From Mycobacterium colombiense CECT 3035 (GTDB taxonomy: Bacteria; Actinomycetota; Actinomycetes; Mycobacteriales; Mycobacteriaceae), in NCBI RefSeq assembly GCF_002105755.1, contig NZ_CP020821.1:4650001-4714000 (forward strand): DNA of 64,000 nucleotides. The letters are read 5' to 3'. The first letter of the stretch is position 1. Every line of letters starts with the position of its first letter. The translations under genes and the position numbers were made by a program. Below are positions 47,104 through 57,368 of the stretch, piece by piece. The notes under the pieces were generated by a model that had not been told where the DNA came from, searched no databases, and was given only the letters and a program-made list of their open reading frames with translations.

Positions 47104-48846
47104 CTAGCCGAACGTGAACGAAAACACCTGCAGACCTTTGCTGACCTGCATGTCCAGCTGATCGCGGTGGGCGGAGTCGTCGGCGACGATCCGGTGCAAC
47201 GTGGGCGCCCCGCCGATCGGCGTCGTGGTGGTCTTGCCGTCGCGGGTCACGGTGAGCGTGCCGGTGCCACCGACGACGGCGTAGACGTCTTTCGCGGTGT
47301 AGTTCAGCCGGACCACGGAGTCGTCACCGTCGGCCGTGGCCCCTTGGTCGTCCAGGTTCCAGCGGCCGCGCAGGGCGAACTTGTCCTCGGCCAGGGTCGG
47401 CGGGAAGCTCAGCGTGGCGGCGCCGTCTTTGTAATCCCCACTGCCACCGTAGTTTCCGGACTTGCCGACACCCAGATACGTCTCGGGCGTCAGCCTGGTC
47501 TGCGGAGTCATGTCTGCCGAGTTCGTCGGCGCGGGTAACGCAACGCCGGGATGGGCGTCGGCCAGCAGCGTGCGGATCAGCCTCTCGGTGCCGTCGTAGT
47601 CGCCTTCACCGAACTTGGTGTGCCGCACTTGGCCATTCGCGTCGATCAGGTACTCGGCCGGCCAGTACAGGTTCTGGAAGTTGTTCCACGTCGCGTAGTC
47701 GTTGTCCAGTGCGATGGGATAGGTGATGTGCAGGTCCGCGGCGTCGCTGGCCACATTGGCGGTCACCCGCTCGAAGGCGTACTCGGGGGTGTGCACCCCG
47801 ATGACGAGCAACCCGCTGTCGCGATAGCGGTTGTACCACCCGATCACGTGCGGGATGGCGCGCTGACAGTTGATGCACGAGTAGGCCCAGAAGTCGATCA
47901 GGATCACCTTGCCGCGCACCGCCGTCGGGTCGAGCGGCTTGCCGTCCGGGGTGTTGAGCCATCCGGTGACGCCGGTGAGGGCGGGAGCGGGTCCGCACTG
48001 TTGCAGCTCGGCGGAGCCGCTGGAGCAATCGCTGAGCGCGCCGTCGACGGTGGCGCCGGGCGGGCTCAGCGGCACCCCGCTGCCCTGGTTCGGCTGTTGC
48101 ACGGGGGCCGAACCCAGGCTGCGCTCGATGTCGTTGGCCCCCAGCCTGTTCTGCATCGCCGTCGTGTAGTCGGGGACGGCGCGTTGCAGCATCGCCGGCA
48201 GGTTGAACACCAGCGCCACGGCCAACACGATCATCGCGATCCCGCCGGCGATCTGAATCACGCGCTGCCGGCGGCGGAACGCGGCCACCCGTTCGGCGAC
48301 GCGCCGCCCGGCCAGCGCGAAGGCCAGCAGCGGCAACGCGTTGCCGAGGGCGAACGTCGCGGTCAACACCAGCGCGCCGGGACCGATCGACGACGTCCCG
48401 CCCGCCACGACGATCGCGGCGAGCACCGGGCCCGCGCACGGCACATACAGGGCCCCCAGCGTCAGGCCCAAGCCGAAACCATCTGTCCCAGAGCTGATTT
48501 GGCGCTGTGGAAAATATGCGAACGGCCGCTCGAGCAGGTGCTGCACGGGCGGGAAGATCAACCCCAGGCCGATCAGGATCAACACCACTAGTGCGGTCCA
48601 GCGGATCGCGTCCTGCGGCAGGTGCAGCGCCGTCAGCAGCGCGGAACCGATCAACGTGGCCAGGCTGAAACTGCACACCAGGCCGGCGATCACCAAGTAT
48701 GGCCGGGTAGCAGACTTCACGCTTCGCGCACCGGCCCGGCTGCTGTCCATGCCGGACAGCAGGATCACCGGCAGCACCGGCAGGATGCACGGCGAGATAC
48801 CGGTGATCAACCCGCCGAGAAACCCGATCAGGGCGACGGTCTGCAC
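47104..48846 (-). CDS. dipZ: DipZ-like thiol-disulfide protein (CcdA + thioredoxin-like)
   Basis: The 580-residue protein has about six N-terminal helices of the CcdA/DsbD type with the paired Cys ([12 protein letters not shown] and [11 protein letters not shown]). A periplasmic TlpA-like thioredoxin domain with SCINCQ (Cys 324 and Cys 327) follows, then a C-terminal beta-sandwich (from about residue 440). It probably carries reductant across the membrane to outside thiols. M. tuberculosis DipZ (Rv2874) lies elsewhere, next to mpt70/mpt83; here it occupies the place of the sigK locus. The GTG start is at 48846. Confidence 0.85.
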   Translation of the reverse strand: MQTVALIGFLGGLITGISPCILPVLPVILLSGMDSSRAGARSVKSATRPYLVIAGLVCSFSLATLIGSALLTALHLPQDAIRWTALVVLILIGLGLIFPPVQHLLERPFAYFPQRQISSGTDGFGLGLTLGALYVPCAGPVLAAIVVAGGTSSIGPGALVLTATFALGNALPLLAFALAGRRVAERVAAFRRRQRVIQIAGGIAMIVLAVALVFNLPAMLQRAVPDYTTAMQNRLGANDIERSLGSAPVQQPNQGSGVPLSPPGATVDGALSDCSSGSAELQQCGPAPALTGVTGWLNTPDGKPLDPTAVRGKVILIDFWAYSCINCQRAIPHVIGWYNRYRDSGLLVIGVHTPEYAFERVTANVASDAADLHITYPIALDNDYATWNNFQNLYWPAEYLIDANGQVRHTKFGEGDYDGTERLIRTLLADAHPGVALPAPTNSADMTPQTRLTPETYLGVGKSGNYGGSGDYKDGAATLSFPPTLAEDKFALRGRWNLDDQGATADGDDSVVRLNYTAKDVYAVVGGTGTLTVTRDGKTTTTPIGGAPTLHRIVADDSAHRDQLDMQVSKGLQVFSFTFG

Positions 48847-48932
48847 GCGCTACTCGGAGGCGCTCGACGGCGGGCAAGCGATCAGCATGGTTACACCTTT
48901 ACCTGGTTTGCCGCCGCCGAGTGACCCGGGTA

Positions 48933-48978
48933 CAAATCACGCAGCGTGCGTTATGCAAATCACACAACGTGCGTTACG
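48933..48978. promoter_or_regulatory. Two tandem 23-bp repeats upstream of tetR-mmpS-mmpL
   Basis: The segments 48933-48955 and 48956-48978 are head-to-tail copies agreeing at 20 of 23 positions (core CAAATCAC, then CGTGCGTTA). The first contains a perfect ACGCA-GCG-TGCGT inverted repeat. They lie 9 bp before the TetR start and 87 bp from the divergent DipZ start. They are the likely binding sites of the TetR protein. Confidence 0.65.
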
Positions 48979-48986
48979 CTCAGCCG

Positions 48987-49655
48987 GTGGCGCAACTAAC
49001 ATTCCAGCGCGCCCGCACAGAGGAAAAGAAGCGCCAACGTGCGGAGGCCCTCGTGGAAGCCGCACGCTCGCTGGCCATGGAAACGGGCGTCGCGTCGGTG
49101 ACCCTGACCGCGGTCGCCAGCCGGGCCGGAATCCACTACTCGGCGGTGCGCCGCTACTTCACCTCGCACAAGGAAGTTCTGCTGCACCTGTCCGCCGAGG
49201 GCTGGGTGCGATGGTCGAACACGGTGTCGGAGAAGCTGGCCGAGCCCGGCGCGAAGTCGCCGTCGCGCATCGCCGAGACGCTGGCCGAGGCCCTGGCCGA
49301 CGACCCGTTGTTCTGCGACCTGCTGGCCAATCTGCACCTGCACCTCGAACACGAGGTGGACGCGGAACGGGTCATCGAGGTCAGGCGGATCAGCACCGCG
49401 GCCACGCTGTCGCTGGCCGATTCGATCGGGAGTGCGCTGCCCGAGCTCGGACGGTCGGGCTCGCTCGACATCTTGCTGGCCGCATACTCGCTGGCGGCCA
49501 CGCTGTGGCAAGTCGCGAACCCGCCGGAGCAACTGACCGACGTCTACGCCGAGGAACCGGAAGTGGTTCCGCCCGAATGGAATTTGGACTTCGCATCCGC
49601 CCTCACCCGCCTGCTGACGGCGACGTGTGTCGGCCTCATCGCGGAATCCTCATGA
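48987..49655 (+). CDS. TetR-family regulator of the mmpS-mmpL unit (Rv0452-like)
   Basis: The 222-residue protein has an HTH (ALVEAARSLAMETGVASVTLTAVASRAGIHYSAVRRYFTSHKEVL) and a C-terminal domain with WSNTVSEKL and LHLHLEHEVDAERV. GTG 48987 directly follows a pair of tandem repeats that probably are its operators. It reads in the same direction as mmpS-mmpL, 73 bp ahead. In M. tuberculosis the comparable Rv0452 diverges from mmpS4-mmpL4, so the arrangement differs. Confidence 0.87.
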   Translation: MAQLTFQRARTEEKKRQRAEALVEAARSLAMETGVASVTLTAVASRAGIHYSAVRRYFTSHKEVLLHLSAEGWVRWSNTVSEKLAEPGAKSPSRIAETLAEALADDPLFCDLLANLHLHLEHEVDAERVIEVRRISTAATLSLADSIGSALPELGRSGSLDILLAAYSLAATLWQVANPPEQLTDVYAEEPEVVPPEWNLDFASALTRLLTATCVGLIAESS

Positions 49656-49728
49656 ACTCAGAAAGGGGGCCGGAGCGCCGTGGCTTGGCGAGTGCAACCG
49701 GTGAAGACGGGAAGGACCTGGAGCGCCC

Positions 49729-50277
49729 ATGACGACGACTGAGCCAAGGACCGAGCCGCTGGATAAGCTGGGTTCCGCCGGCAGGGAGGGCAACATGGTC
49801 GGTCCGCAGCGCGCCAAGAAAAAGGGTTTTTTGGGGCGTTTCTGGCTGGTCCTCACCATCGCAGCTGTCGTCGCGGTGTCGGGATTCGTCGTATACCGAT
49901 TGCACGGCGTCTTCGGCGTCCACCGCGGCTCTTTCGGTGGTGGCACCTCGGGCGAGGTCCTCGACGAGTTCAACGCCAAGACGATCACGCTCCAGGTCTG
50001 GGGCCCACCCGGCAGCACGGCGACCATCAACTACCTCGACGAAAATTCCCATCCGCAGCAGGCGCTCAATGTGCCCTTGCCCTGGAGCAAAGTATTGAGT
50101 TCAACGAAGCCCGGCATCCCGGCAAACCTGGTGGCGCAGGGCGACGGCAGTTGGATCGCCTGCCAATTCGTGGTGAACAAGCACGACGGGAGCGGTGACG
50201 TCATCAAGACTCCGAATCGCTCAGATCCCAACCAAACCGTGAACGCCTTCGTCTATTGCCTGGACAAGTCCGCATGA
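49729..50277 (+). CDS. MmpS-family accessory protein
   Basis: The 182-residue protein has a cytoplasmic N-terminus with a long polar stretch, one transmembrane helix ([21 protein letters not shown], about residues 38-58), and a periplasmic MmpS domain ([41 protein letters not shown]) with the conserved Cys pair. GGAG at 49720-49723 precedes the ATG. It overlaps mmpL by ATGA. The N-terminus is about 40 residues longer than MmpS4/5 as I recall them, so it may be nearer MmpS1/2. Confidence 0.88.
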   Translation: MTTTEPRTEPLDKLGSAGREGNMVGPQRAKKKGFLGRFWLVLTIAAVVAVSGFVVYRLHGVFGVHRGSFGGGTSGEVLDEFNAKTITLQVWGPPGSTATINYLDENSHPQQALNVPLPWSKVLSSTKPGIPANLVAQGDGSWIACQFVVNKHDGSGDVIKTPNRSDPNQTVNAFVYCLDKSA

Positions 50278-53204
50278 GCGAGCCGGCCGAGGCTCCGCCG
50301 CGCGTCGACCAGCCGCTGATCCCGCCGTTCCTGCCGCGGATGATCCACCGGCTGGCGCTGCCGATCGTCCTGGTGTGGTTGGGCATCGTGTTCGTCACCA
50401 ACACCGTGGCCCCCCAGCTGGAGGTCGTCGCCAAAACCCACTCGGTGTCGATGAGTCCGACGGCCGCGGTGTCCTTTCAGTCGATGATGAAGGTCGGATC
50501 GACGTTCAAAGAGTTCAACTCCGACAACTCGGCCATGATCCTGCTGGAGGGTGACAAGCCACTCGGGGCCGAAGCGCACCGCTACTACGACGAGATCGTC
50601 CGGCGCGTCGAGCAAGACAAGAAACACGTTCAGCACGTCCAGGATTTCTGGAGTGATCCGCTGACGGCGGCGGGTTCCCAGAGCCACGATCAAAAGGCGG
50701 CGTACGTCCAGGTCTACCTCGCCGGCAACATGGGCGGCGGGCTGGCGAACGAGTCCGCCGAGGCCGTCCGCAAGATCGTCAACTCGGTGCCCGCGCCGCC
50801 GGGGATCAAGGCATACGTCACCGGCGCGGGCCCGCTCTTCGCCGATCAGTCCCACGCGGGTGAGAAGGGCGTAGCGAAGGTCACGCTCGTCACGTTCGCG
50901 GTGATCATCCTGATGCTGCTGTTCGTCTACCGGTCGGTGATCACCATGCTGATCATGCTGGTCATGGTCTTCGTCGAGTTGGCAGCGGCCCGTGGTGTCG
51001 TCGCAGTCCTGGGAAATTACGGAGTCATCGGGCTTTCCACCTTCGCCAATAACATGCTGGTGCTGATGGCGATCGCCGCCGGGACGGACTACGCGATCTT
51101 TGTGGTCGGCCGCTACCACGAGGCCCGTGGTTTGGGCGAGTCGCGCGAAAAAGCGTTCTACACCATGTTCCACAGCACGGCGCATGTCGTGCTCGGTTCG
51201 GGTCTGACCATCGCCGGCGCGATGTACTGCCTGAGCTTCTGCCGGTTGCCGTATTTCGAGTCGTTGGGCGTGCCGTGTGCCGTCGGCATGCTGGTGGCGG
51301 TTCTCGCGGCGTTGACGCTGGGCCCGGCGGTGCTGACGGTGGCTTCGTTCTTCAAGCTCATGGATCCCAAGCGCACGCTGCAGACCCGGGGCTGGCGTCG
51401 CATGGGCACCGCGGTGGTCCGCTGGCCCGCACCGGTTCTCGCGGTGACCATCGGGGTCGCGTTGGTCGGTCTGCTCGCCCTGCCCGGTTACAAGACCGAC
51501 TACGACAACCGCCACTTCCTGCCGGCGGACACCCCGGCCAACGTCGGCTATGCCGCCGCCGACCGGCACTTCGACCAGGCCCGCCTTAATCCCGAGCTAT
51601 TGATGATCGAGACCGACCACGACCTGCGTAACCCGGCCGACTTCATCGTCCTGGACAAGGTCGCCAAGGCGGTCTTCCACATCCCCGGCATCGGCCGGGT
51701 GCAGACCATCACCCGACCGTTGGGCACGCCGCTCGACCACAGCACCCTCGGGTTTCAGATGGGTGCACAAGCCGCAGGGCGGATCCAGACCCAGCACTAT
51801 CAGGACGAGCAGGCGGCAAACCTGCTCAAGCAGGCCGACGAGCTGCACAAGACGATGGCAACGCTGCATGAGCAGATGCAGGTGACCCAGGATCTCAGCA
51901 ACACCACGCACGAAACCACCAGGCTCACCAAGGAAACCGTGCAGATCACCGAGAAGTTGCGCGACGACATCGCGAACTTCGACGACTTCTTGCGGCCGAT
52001 CCGCAGCTACTTCTATTGGGAGAAGCACTGTTACGACATCCCGGTCTGCTGGGCACTCCGGTCGGTCTTCAACGCGCTCGACGGCATCGACCAGGTGGCC
52101 GAGAACATCGTGAACCTCAGCGCGAATCTGGACAAGCTGGATCGGATCCAGCCGAAGCTGGTGGCGCTGATACCGCCGCAGATCGAGAGCCAGCAGCGCA
52201 ACCTCGACACCATCATGTCGAACTATGCGATCACGCAGGGTCTTAACGAACAGGCGAGAGCGCAGTCCGACAACGCCACCGCCCAGGGCGATGCCTTCGA
52301 CAAGGCGAAGAACGACGACACGTTCTACCTTCCGCCGGAGGCGTTCAAGAGCCCGGACTTCGCGCGGGGTCTCAAGCAGTTCATCTCGCCGGACGGGCGC
52401 GCGGTCCGGCTGATCATCTCCCATGAAGGCGACCCGGCGAGTCCCGAGGGCATCAAGCACATCGAACCGATCAAGCAGGCCGTGCACGAGGCGATCAAGG
52501 GCACCCCGTGGGAGGGCGCCAAGGTCTACCTCGGCGGCACCGCCGCGACGTACAAGGACATGCACGACGGCTCCAACATCGACCTGCTGATCGCCGGAAT
52601 TGCCGCAGCCACACTGATTTTCATCATCATGCTGGTGATCACCCGAAGCGTCGTGGCGGCCTTCGTGATCGTCGGCACGGTGTTGCTGTCGCTGGGCGCC
52701 TCCTTCGGGCTCTCCGTGCTCCTATGGCAGTACATCCTGGGCCTGAAGTTGCACTGGATGGTGCTGGCGATGGCGGTCATCCTGCTGCTGGCCGTCGGCT
52801 CGGACTACAACCTGCTGCTGATATCGCGGTTCAAAGAGGAAATCCACGCCGGGCTCAAAACCGGGACGATCCGCGCGATGGCCGGTTCGGGCTCGGTGGT
52901 GACCTCCGCCGGTTTGGTGTTCGCCGCCACCATGGCCACGTTCATGTTCAGTCCGCTGCTGGTGATGGCGCAGGTGGGTACGACGATCGCGCTGGGTCTG
53001 CTGTTCGACACCTTGATCGTGCGGTCGTTCATGACGCCGTCGCTGGCCACCCTGCTCGGGCGCTGGTTCTGGTGGCCGCAGCACGTGCGTCCACGGCCGG
53101 CCAGCACGATGCTGCGACCGTACGGACCGCGTCCCGCCGTGCGCGAGCTGATCCTCAACGACGTCGACGAGCACCCGGCGGGCGGAGTGGTGCAGCCGCG
53201 CTGA
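50274..53204 (+). CDS. MmpL-family RND lipid/siderophore exporter
   Basis: The 976-residue RND transporter has about 12 helices and two periplasmic porter domains. A Gln/Leu/Thr-rich coiled coil (about residues 510-640) is the long insertion found in MmpL4/5-like members. Proton-relay pairs are GTDYAIF (Asp 272) and GSDYNLL (Asp 844). It works with the MmpS encoded just upstream. The place next to an Rv0455c-like gene suggests siderophore or glycolipid export, but whether it is the mmpL4 orthologue is open: the gene lies on the opposite strand relative to Rv0455c compared with M. tuberculosis. Confidence 0.92.
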   Translation: MSEPAEAPPRVDQPLIPPFLPRMIHRLALPIVLVWLGIVFVTNTVAPQLEVVAKTHSVSMSPTAAVSFQSMMKVGSTFKEFNSDNSAMILLEGDKPLGAEAHRYYDEIVRRVEQDKKHVQHVQDFWSDPLTAAGSQSHDQKAAYVQVYLAGNMGGGLANESAEAVRKIVNSVPAPPGIKAYVTGAGPLFADQSHAGEKGVAKVTLVTFAVIILMLLFVYRSVITMLIMLVMVFVELAAARGVVAVLGNYGVIGLSTFANNMLVLMAIAAGTDYAIFVVGRYHEARGLGESREKAFYTMFHSTAHVVLGSGLTIAGAMYCLSFCRLPYFESLGVPCAVGMLVAVLAALTLGPAVLTVASFFKLMDPKRTLQTRGWRRMGTAVVRWPAPVLAVTIGVALVGLLALPGYKTDYDNRHFLPADTPANVGYAAADRHFDQARLNPELLMIETDHDLRNPADFIVLDKVAKAVFHIPGIGRVQTITRPLGTPLDHSTLGFQMGAQAAGRIQTQHYQDEQAANLLKQADELHKTMATLHEQMQVTQDLSNTTHETTRLTKETVQITEKLRDDIANFDDFLRPIRSYFYWEKHCYDIPVCWALRSVFNALDGIDQVAENIVNLSANLDKLDRIQPKLVALIPPQIESQQRNLDTIMSNYAITQGLNEQARAQSDNATAQGDAFDKAKNDDTFYLPPEAFKSPDFARGLKQFISPDGRAVRLIISHEGDPASPEGIKHIEPIKQAVHEAIKGTPWEGAKVYLGGTAATYKDMHDGSNIDLLIAGIAAATLIFIIMLVITRSVVAAFVIVGTVLLSLGASFGLSVLLWQYILGLKLHWMVLAMAVILLLAVGSDYNLLLISRFKEEIHAGLKTGTIRAMAGSGSVVTSAGLVFAATMATFMFSPLLVMAQVGTTIALGLLFDTLIVRSFMTPSLATLLGRWFWWPQHVRPRPASTMLRPYGPRPAVRELILNDVDEHPAGGVVQPR

Positions 53205-53369
53205 TCGTTACGTCACGTGAGTGTCGAGATTCCTGCCGGCGGGAAGAGCTGCGAATCGGCTTGAGTGCACCCCAAAGACGATCACGCAGTTTCTTGATCG
53301 CGTTGACGACCGTAGCCCTGACCCGCAACACGTGCTGCGGCCCTACGAACCTAGGCCGGCGCGTGGACT

Positions 53370-53885
53370 CTAGCCTTGGGGGGCGTCGACCCTACCCTTG
53401 ACAGGCCCGGGCCACCCAGGTGGACCGGTCGGCTCGGCCCAGTCCCAGACGGACATGTCGCCGGGCGGGTAGGTGTTGCAGATGTCGGTGGCCTTGGCGA
53501 CCACGCCCTTGTTGTTCCAGAAGATCTTCATGTGGTTGGGCCAGGCCAGCCATAGAGGGTCGGCCTGTGGCGCAAAAAAGTTCTCGGAATAGTTCCGGCG
53601 GTCCTCCGGCGACAACGCATAGAACCAGTGCGCCTTGTCGATGGTCGCCTGCTGCACGTTCGGGTGGTTGTCGAAGTCGATCATGTAGCGCTGGTAATAC
53701 ACCGGGCTGGTGTCCCGGGAGGCCGCCAGGATCTGCTCGGCGTCGCACGTCGTGTTGATCATTCGGCGGGGGATCGGGAAGTCCTCCGTGGAGTCGGCTA
53801 CCGCGGTCGACGGAAAGATCGCAGCGGTAACACCCAGAGCAAGGAACGCGGCGCCTGCACGCAGGCCAGTACTCAGCCGAGACAT
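53370..53885 (-). CDS. Secreted Rv0455c-like protein (siderophore-secretion factor family)
   Basis: The 171-residue exported protein has a signal peptide with cleavage near STAVA-DS (residue 30). The mature part has just two Cys (47 and 136), which can form a disulfide, and many aromatic residues ([22 protein letters not shown]). M. tuberculosis Rv0455c is reported to be needed for mycobactin secretion together with MmpL4/5, and the convergent mmpS-mmpL pair here gives the same partnership. The C-terminus has a Pro/Gly-rich tail. The 165 bp between the two genes hold no further gene. Confidence 0.86.
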   Translation of the reverse strand: MSRLSTGLRAGAAFLALGVTAAIFPSTAVADSTEDFPIPRRMINTTCDAEQILAASRDTSPVYYQRYMIDFDNHPNVQQATIDKAHWFYALSPEDRRNYSENFFAPQADPLWLAWPNHMKIFWNNKGVVAKATDICNTYPPGDMSVWDWAEPTGPPGWPGPVKGRVDAPQG

Positions 53886-53964
53886 AGCAATTACGGTAAC
53901 ACTTTTTGGGCCGCCACGAACAGTTCCCAGGTCACTGCCAGGCTTTGGCTAGTGCATCTCAGTA

Positions 53965-54876
53965 TCAGTCGCGATCAGGGACGATGACGTGTGTCGGGTC
54001 GGGCCGCAGCTCCGGCGGGGCCTGGCTGTAGTCGCCGAAGGGGCCGTCGCGGCGCTCGATCGCGGCCCGCACGCCGTCGGCCTCGGCGGCCTTGATGAAG
54101 GCCAGCGCGTCGGGGGTGTTGCGCATCAGGCCGTCGAGGATGCCGCCCAGCGTCTGGGTGGAGGCCAGCCCCATGTTCTCGTAGGCCTGGTTGACGATCA
54201 GCTTCTGCGCCTGCAGCTGCGACAAGGGGATCTGCGCCAGCTCGGCCGCGATCTCGGCGACCCGGGCCTCCAGCCGCTCGAACGGCACCGCCTCGTTGAT
54301 CAGCTCGATCTCGGCGGCCTGGACGCCGGTCAGCGGCCGGCCGGTCAGCGAGTGCCACTTGGCCCTGGCCAGGCTGAGCCGGTAGAGCCACATCCCGGTC
54401 AGATACGCCCCCCACATCCGGCTGTAGGGCGTGCCGATCACGGCGTCCTCGCTGGCGACGACGATGTCGGCGCACAGCGCGTAGTCGCTGGCCCCGCCCA
54501 CGCACCAGCCGTGCACCTGGGCGATCACCGGCTTGGACGCCCGCCAGATGGCCATGAACTTCTGCGTCGGCCCGGTCTCCCGGGCGCTGACCATCGCGAA
54601 GTCCTTGCCGGGATCCCATTTCCCGTCGGTCATCATGGCCTCGCCCCACTGCTGGAACCCGCCGCCGAAGTCGTAGCCGCCGGAGAAGGCCCGGCCCGCC
54701 CCGCGCAGCACGATGACTTTGATCGCCGGGTCACGCTCCGCCAGGCCGATGGCGGCCTCGATCTCGTCGGGCATCGGCGGCACGATGGTGTTGAGCTGCT
54801 CCGGACGGTTCAGCGTGATGGTGGCCACCGGGCCTGCCGTCCGGTACAGCAGCGTCTGGAAGTCGCTGGTTGGCAT
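53965..54876 (-). CDS. echA2: Enoyl-CoA hydratase family protein EchA2
   Basis: This 303-residue crotonase has GAGRAFSGGYDFGGG and HGWCVGGASDYAL, which form the oxyanion hole, then EDAVIGTPYSRMWGAYLTGMW, where the usual catalytic Glu is replaced. It is longer than typical hydratases by a C-terminal helical tail. ATG 54876 (MPTSDFQTLL) gives the length I recall for Rv0456c. The true reaction is uncertain. Confidence 0.87.
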   Translation of the reverse strand: MPTSDFQTLLYRTAGPVATITLNRPEQLNTIVPPMPDEIEAAIGLAERDPAIKVIVLRGAGRAFSGGYDFGGGFQQWGEAMMTDGKWDPGKDFAMVSARETGPTQKFMAIWRASKPVIAQVHGWCVGGASDYALCADIVVASEDAVIGTPYSRMWGAYLTGMWLYRLSLARAKWHSLTGRPLTGVQAAEIELINEAVPFERLEARVAEIAAELAQIPLSQLQAQKLIVNQAYENMGLASTQTLGGILDGLMRNTPDALAFIKAAEADGVRAAIERRDGPFGDYSQAPPELRPDPTHVIVPDRD

Positions 54877-54883
54877 CGCTTCC

Positions 54884-55195
54884 TTAGGGGTCGGGCTGAC
54901 GATTCTCCGGCGAGGACGCGTAGATTCGCCCACCGATCTTCAGGTACGGGGTGGTGAGGTAGGCCGAGAACGCGATGATGGCGGCGAAGACCGCCGCCGC
55001 CGCGACGCCGTTCGGCCAGAGCTGGCCCGTCCCGAACGCAAAACAGACGATGCCGATGATCGCGGTCGCCCAGTAGAACCGCCGGCCGGCGCGGCGGTGC
55101 TTGACGAAGCGATAGCGCGCCTGTGCCGCCGAGGCCAGGATGAAGATCAATCCCGTCGCGAGCAGGGTGAGTTCGATGCGTTGGATCGCGGACAC
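54884..55195 (-). CDS. Small three-helix membrane protein
   Basis: The 103-residue protein has hydrophobic segments ELTLLATGLIFILASAAQA, FYWATAIIGIVCFAFGTGQ and VAAAAVFAAIIAFSAYL, separated by short basic loops (RYRFVKHRRAGRRF). The GTG start at 55195 is ten bases from the oligopeptidase stop, so the genes are co-transcribed. No family is recognised. In M. tuberculosis mazEF1 lies at this place; no toxin-antitoxin pair is seen here. Confidence 0.72.
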   Translation of the reverse strand: MSAIQRIELTLLATGLIFILASAAQARYRFVKHRRAGRRFYWATAIIGIVCFAFGTGQLWPNGVAAAAVFAAIIAFSAYLTTPYLKIGGRIYASSPENRQPDP

Positions 55196-55205
55196 GTCGA
55201 CGATC

Positions 55206-57311
55206 CTATGGCCGCGCGAGCGTCTGCCATAGGAACGAGTAGGTCAGCGCCGACTTGAACGCCACCTGCTCGTTGTCCGCCGCGCCGGCGTGACCGCCCT
55301 CGATGTTCTCGTAGTAGAAGACCGGATGACCGGCGGCCTCAAGCGCCGCCGTCATCTTGCGGGCGTGACCCGGGTGCACCCGGTCGTCGCGGGTGGAGGT
55401 GGTCATCAGCACCGGCGGGTACCGGCGCGTCGCCGAAATGTTCTGGTAGGGCGAGTATTCGGAGATGAACGCCCAGTCGTCGGGGTCGTCGGGGTCGCCG
55501 TATTCGGCGACCCACGAAGCGCCGGCCAACAGCAGGTGGTAGCGCTTCATGTCCAGCAGGGGCACGCTGCACACCAGCGCGCCGAACTTCTCCGGGTACT
55601 GGGTCAACATGATGCCCATCAGCAGGCCCCCGTTGCTGCCGCCCTGCGCCCCGAGCTGCTCGACGGTGGTAATGCCGCGATCCACCAAATCGGTTGCCAC
55701 CGCGGCGAAGTCCTCGGCCACCTTGTGCCGTCCCTCGCGCATCGCCTGGGTGTGCCAGCCTGGGCCGTATTCGCCGCCGCCGCGAATGTTGGCCAGCACA
55801 TAGGTGCCGCCGCGGGCCAGCCACAGCCGGCCCAGCACGCCGCTGTATCCCGGTGTGTTCGACGATTCGAAGCCGCCGTAGCCGTAAAGCAGGGTGGGCG
55901 ACGGGCCCTCGGAGGCCTGCGGACCGCCGGGCCGCACCACGAAGTAGGGGATCGAGGTGCCGTCCTGCGACGCGACGAAATTCTGTGTCACCGAGATGTT
56001 TTCGGCATCGAAGAACGCCGGGGCGGACTTGATCTGCTCGAGTCGCCCGTCGTCGGTTCCGCGCATCAGCCGCGACGGCGTGTCGAATCCGCTGGAATCC
56101 AGGAAGAATTCGTCACCGGTGTCGTCGGCGGAAACGACCACGGTGTTGGTCGCGGCGGGGATGCCGGCCAGCGGCTCGCGGCGCCAGTCGCCTGGTGACG
56201 ATCGCAAGCGCGGCGGAGCCGGGCGCAGCGGGTCGTCACGCGATGGCGGCGTGACGATCTCCACGCGGCTGGCCACGTCGACCAATGAGACGATCAGCAG
56301 CCGATCCCTGGTCCACGCGTAGTGGTTCAGGGCGGTGTGCTCGTCGGGTTCGAAGACCACCTGCAATTGCGCTGTGCCGGCGAGGAATTCGTCGTAATTC
56401 GCGGCCAACAGCGACCCGGCGGTGTAGGTCGCCTCGCCCAGCGACCACTCGCTGCGCAGTTCGATCAGCAGCCACTCGCGGTGCAGGCTCACGCTGGCAT
56501 CGGTGGGCGCGTCGATGCGGATGAGTTCCGACCCGCGCAACTCGTAGACCTCTTCGTTCCAGAAGTCCAGCGCGCGGCCGATCAGGGTGCGCTCGTAGCC
56601 GGGGATCCGGCTGGTGCTCGCCACCACGTTGACATCGGAACGCGCCCCCTCGAACACCGTCTCCGCCTCGGCGAGGGGGGTGCCGCGCCGCCAGCGTTTC
56701 ACCACCCGCGGATAGCCGGAATCGGTCAGCGAATCGGGGCCGAAGTCGGTGCCCACCAGCACGGTGTCCGGATCGGCCCAGCTGACCTGCGACTTGGCCT
56801 CCGGAAGCGCGAACCCGTCGTCGATGAATTGCCGTGTCAGCATGTCGAATTCCCGCACGATGGTGGCGTCCGAGCCGCCGCGGGACAGGCTGACCAGTGC
56901 GCGGGTGTATTCGGGATAGATGACGCCGGCGCCGGCCCACACCCATTTCTCGCCGTCGGCCCGGCCCAGCTCGTCCACGTCGATCAGCACGTCCCACTCG
57001 GGCGACTCGGTGCGGTAGCTGTCCAGCGTGGTGCGCCGCCACAGGCCGCGCGGGTTGGCCGCGTCACGCCAGAAGTTGTAGAGGTGCTCGCCGCGGCGGA
57101 CCACGTAGGGAATCCGGGCGTCGGTGTCGAGCACCTCGAGCGCCTCGGTGCGCATGCGTTCGAAGTTCTCGTCGCGAAAACGCGCCAGCGTCGGCTCGTT
57201 ACGCGCCCGCACCCAGTCCAGCGCCTCGTCGCCGGTGACGTCCTCGAGCCACAGGTACGGATCTTGGGTGTCTTCGGGGGCGGCGTGAGCTTGCGACGTC
57301 ATGGAAGCCAT
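55206..57311 (-). CDS. Prolyl oligopeptidase family serine peptidase (Rv0457c-like)
   Basis: The 701-residue protein has an N-terminal YLWLEDVTGDEALDWV segment, a seven-bladed propeller, and an S9 catalytic domain. The domain has GGSNGGLLMG (nucleophile Ser), a late Asp in STRDDRVHPGH (Arg and Asp) and His in IEGGHAGA. ATG 57311 is used; ATG 57302 is possible. An insertion of about 25-30 residues at RDDPLRPAPPRLRSS derives from a dispersed DNA repeat (56200-56234) and explains the extra length against about 673 residues in M. tuberculosis. The reading frame continues upstream antisense to the aldehyde dehydrogenase, but that part is not coding. Confidence 0.9.
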   Translation of the reverse strand: MASMTSQAHAAPEDTQDPYLWLEDVTGDEALDWVRARNEPTLARFRDENFERMRTEALEVLDTDARIPYVVRRGEHLYNFWRDAANPRGLWRRTTLDSYRTESPEWDVLIDVDELGRADGEKWVWAGAGVIYPEYTRALVSLSRGGSDATIVREFDMLTRQFIDDGFALPEAKSQVSWADPDTVLVGTDFGPDSLTDSGYPRVVKRWRRGTPLAEAETVFEGARSDVNVVASTSRIPGYERTLIGRALDFWNEEVYELRGSELIRIDAPTDASVSLHREWLLIELRSEWSLGEATYTAGSLLAANYDEFLAGTAQLQVVFEPDEHTALNHYAWTRDRLLIVSLVDVASRVEIVTPPSRDDPLRPAPPRLRSSPGDWRREPLAGIPAATNTVVVSADDTGDEFFLDSSGFDTPSRLMRGTDDGRLEQIKSAPAFFDAENISVTQNFVASQDGTSIPYFVVRPGGPQASEGPSPTLLYGYGGFESSNTPGYSGVLGRLWLARGGTYVLANIRGGGEYGPGWHTQAMREGRHKVAEDFAAVATDLVDRGITTVEQLGAQGGSNGGLLMGIMLTQYPEKFGALVCSVPLLDMKRYHLLLAGASWVAEYGDPDDPDDWAFISEYSPYQNISATRRYPPVLMTTSTRDDRVHPGHARKMTAALEAAGHPVFYYENIEGGHAGAADNEQVAFKSALTYSFLWQTLARP
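56200..56234 (-). repeat. Dispersed GC-rich repeat, copy 2, inside the oligopeptidase gene
   Basis: The 35 bases read on the minus strand match 6814-6848 on the plus strand at 34 of 35 positions (GACCCGCTGCGCCCGGCT, then CCGCCGCGCTTGCGATC). Here the repeat is translated in frame as DPLRPAPPRLRS within the peptidase, in the linker between propeller blades. Confidence 0.8.
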
Positions 57312-57368
57312 TGTGGCGCCGGCGGTAGTGTGAGGTGAATTACACAGCCGATCGAGGGGTGAGAGCAG

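Noticed and set aside
48847..48986. IdeR or SigK promoter boxes for dipZ and the mmpS-mmpL unit
   Set aside because: No TTAGGTTAGGCTAACCTAA-like site and no CCATCC/CCGAAT pair could be found by eye on either strand.
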